Source: Hysterangium stoloniferum (lineage: Eukaryota; Basidiomycota; Agaricomycetes; Hysterangiales; Hysterangiaceae). From it: 64,000 nt of DNA. This document shows positions 63,201 to 64,000 of the stretch, piece after piece; within the stretch, counting starts at the first letter, position 1; every line of letters starts with the position of its first letter. The stretch covers positions 124,001-188,000 of the forward strand of contig WHVD01000086.1 in NCBI GenBank assembly GCA_015178975.1. The letters run 5' to 3'. The notes beneath the pieces are model-generated. The model saw only the letters and a list, made by a program, of their open reading frames with translations. It did no database searches and had not been told where the DNA came from. The position numbers were made by a program, and so were the translations under genes.

Positions 63201-64000
63201 AGAGAAAATTTACATGCTTTTGAGAATGTAGAAATCATATAAGGTCAAGTCCCATATAAGCATATAGGCATACTCACGCTCTGTGCAGTTTGAAACCGGT
63301 AGGATTATACCATTATCAGCTTGCATAATGATTTGTGCGTTAAGATGTGGGCACCCACATCCTGAATAATATACAGGCGGCTGAGCTACTGAAGGAACAC
63401 GCAGTACGAAAAGACTCACCATCTGCCAGTAGGTTACAGGAACAGCTATGAGCCAGTATATGCAAAACTGAAAGACACACCCACATTCTATTGGCGGTGT
63501 ACGGGATGAAGTTCATACAGCACGGAAACAACAGCAGGAGCTTACCACCTGCCGTGCGTGTCAGGTAGGTAAACGAAAATATGAACAGGCCATGCTCACA
63601 ACCTAAAATGGGGTGGTGGACAAACTACCTTCAGCAAGATTATAATAATATTTGCTAAAATACTCGCCACCTGGAAACATAATAATAAAATAATTCAATG
63701 ATCGTGAATAGAATAGAGCAGACTGCAGTAGAAATGTGTGTTACGTACTTTCTGTGGAGAGCGGGGAGATGGGGAGATAAACGTGATGATAATACTTCAC
63801 AACGTAGACCTACATTCTGCTCAAAAGCAATGATGTTGGGTAAGTCAAGGTAATAGTAATGACAAGGATGATCAACTCGCAAACTATAAGTGAAGCCAAA
63901 ATACCGGGATCAATAATCTGGAGACATTGTCGACACATGTATGGATACTCACTCTCTACCAAAAAAAAATCAAGAAATAACATGACAAGAGGATAGCTCC
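60282..64000 (-). CDS. micro-exon gene: ~45 consecutive, almost all 3-nt exons, then normal exons (5' end outside window)
   Basis: Read on the minus strand. Two ordinary exons are certain: 60770-60717 (DDYLKLCFIHLSRYVTFE) and 60653-60362 (PCFGSPYHKVIWLNIGNIHL..), joined by a GTATGT..TTTTCAG intron in phase 0; a last exon 60295-60282 ends at TAG. Upstream, every 51-81 nt, an acceptor AG and a donor GT[A/G]AG, GTATG, GTAGG, GTGGG or rarely GCGAG enclose exactly one triplet. Examples are AGA 63953-63955, AAA 63749-63751, AGC 63278-63280, GCT 63000-63002, AGT 62932-62934, TTG 62659-62661, CTT 62444-62446, CGT 61902-61904 and GAT 60913-60915. One exon has 6 nt (63060-63065). None of the triplets is a stop, and all add whole codons. 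The first ones would spell RFNKVVVNMDSHAIN; the last ones LDRRFDDGD. No family recognised. Alternatives are stepwise (recursive) splicing or skipping of some triplets. Confidence 0.6.
60913..62577 (-). repeat. tandem array of ~24 intron-plus-triplet units (~70 bp)
   Basis: Head-to-tail units of 59-73 bp, mostly 70-71. On the minus strand each reads GTGAGTTTCTGAC..(pyrimidine-rich)..CTCTTCCCAG followed by three variable bases. Donor and acceptor are kept in essentially every unit, the interior varies by small indels, and the triplet between CAG and GTGAGT differs from unit to unit (GAT, GGT, TTT, CGT, CTT, CAT, AAT, ATG, ATT, CAA, ACT). Part of the micro-exon gene. Confidence 0.9.
62578..63955 (-). 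other. non-repetitive part of the micro-exon series
   Basis: About 20 further micro-exons with unrelated intron sequences, so the pattern is not a by-product of the tandem array. Positions include 62728-62730, 62858-62860, 63138-63140, 63214-63216, 63359-63361, 63420-63422, 63485-63487, 63546-63548, 63600-63602, 63668-63670, 63814-63816 and 63881-63883. Introns measure 51-81 nt. Two or three use GC instead of GT (GCGAGT after 63668 and 63881, possibly GCTAGT after 62799). Confidence 0.55.

Overview
This is a transposon-dense piece of a filamentous basidiomycete (Agaricomycetes-type) genome. The signs are short 50-80 nt spliceosomal introns, Ty3/Gypsy chromoviruses with C-terminal chromodomains, fungal Tc1 elements and Helitrons, an intron-containing class II tRNA-Leu, a GRGG(A/V)GNI-repeat Par32-like gene and an adenylate-forming-reductase fragment. 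The species cannot be fixed from the sequence; a large-genome ectomycorrhizal agaric would fit. Layout: 1-3832 holds solo LTRs and a 0.68 kb TTA-type DNA transposon. 3833-13309 is a decayed minus-strand chromovirus (Gypsy-1) with a spliced antisense gene between integrase and 3' LTR. 13310-16800 holds a foreign gag fragment, a Helitron remnant, solo LTRs, a tRNA-like SINE and small hairpins. 16800-27480 is the host-gene island: truncated reductase, a foldback repeat, a possible small secreted protein gene, tRNA-Leu, the Par32-like gene and an LRR-like remnant. 27481-42893 is a nest of transposons: a gag-only mini-LTR element, Tc1, then Gypsy-2 interrupted by a 5.5 kb pol-less LTR element and a solo LTR. 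42894-60281 holds more LTRs, a very small LTR element whose LTR contains a tRNA-like gene, Tc1 remnants hit several times, and Gypsy-3. The most striking feature is 60282-64000 on the minus strand. It reads as a gene whose 5' part (running off the window) is built from about 45 consecutive micro-exons, almost all exactly 3 nt (one codon), separated by 51-81 nt introns with canonical splice sites. About half of these lie in a tandem array of roughly 70-bp units in which the splice sites are conserved and the triplet varies. The array leads in phase 0 into ordinary exons of 54 and 292 nt. Most transposon insertions are solo LTRs with identical 5-bp target duplications, so nesting order can be read directly. 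Many LTR ends and catalytic codons carry G-to-A or C-to-T changes. Functional coupling between genes is limited: the accessory antisense ORFs travel with the gypsy elements, and the few host genes appear unrelated to one another.
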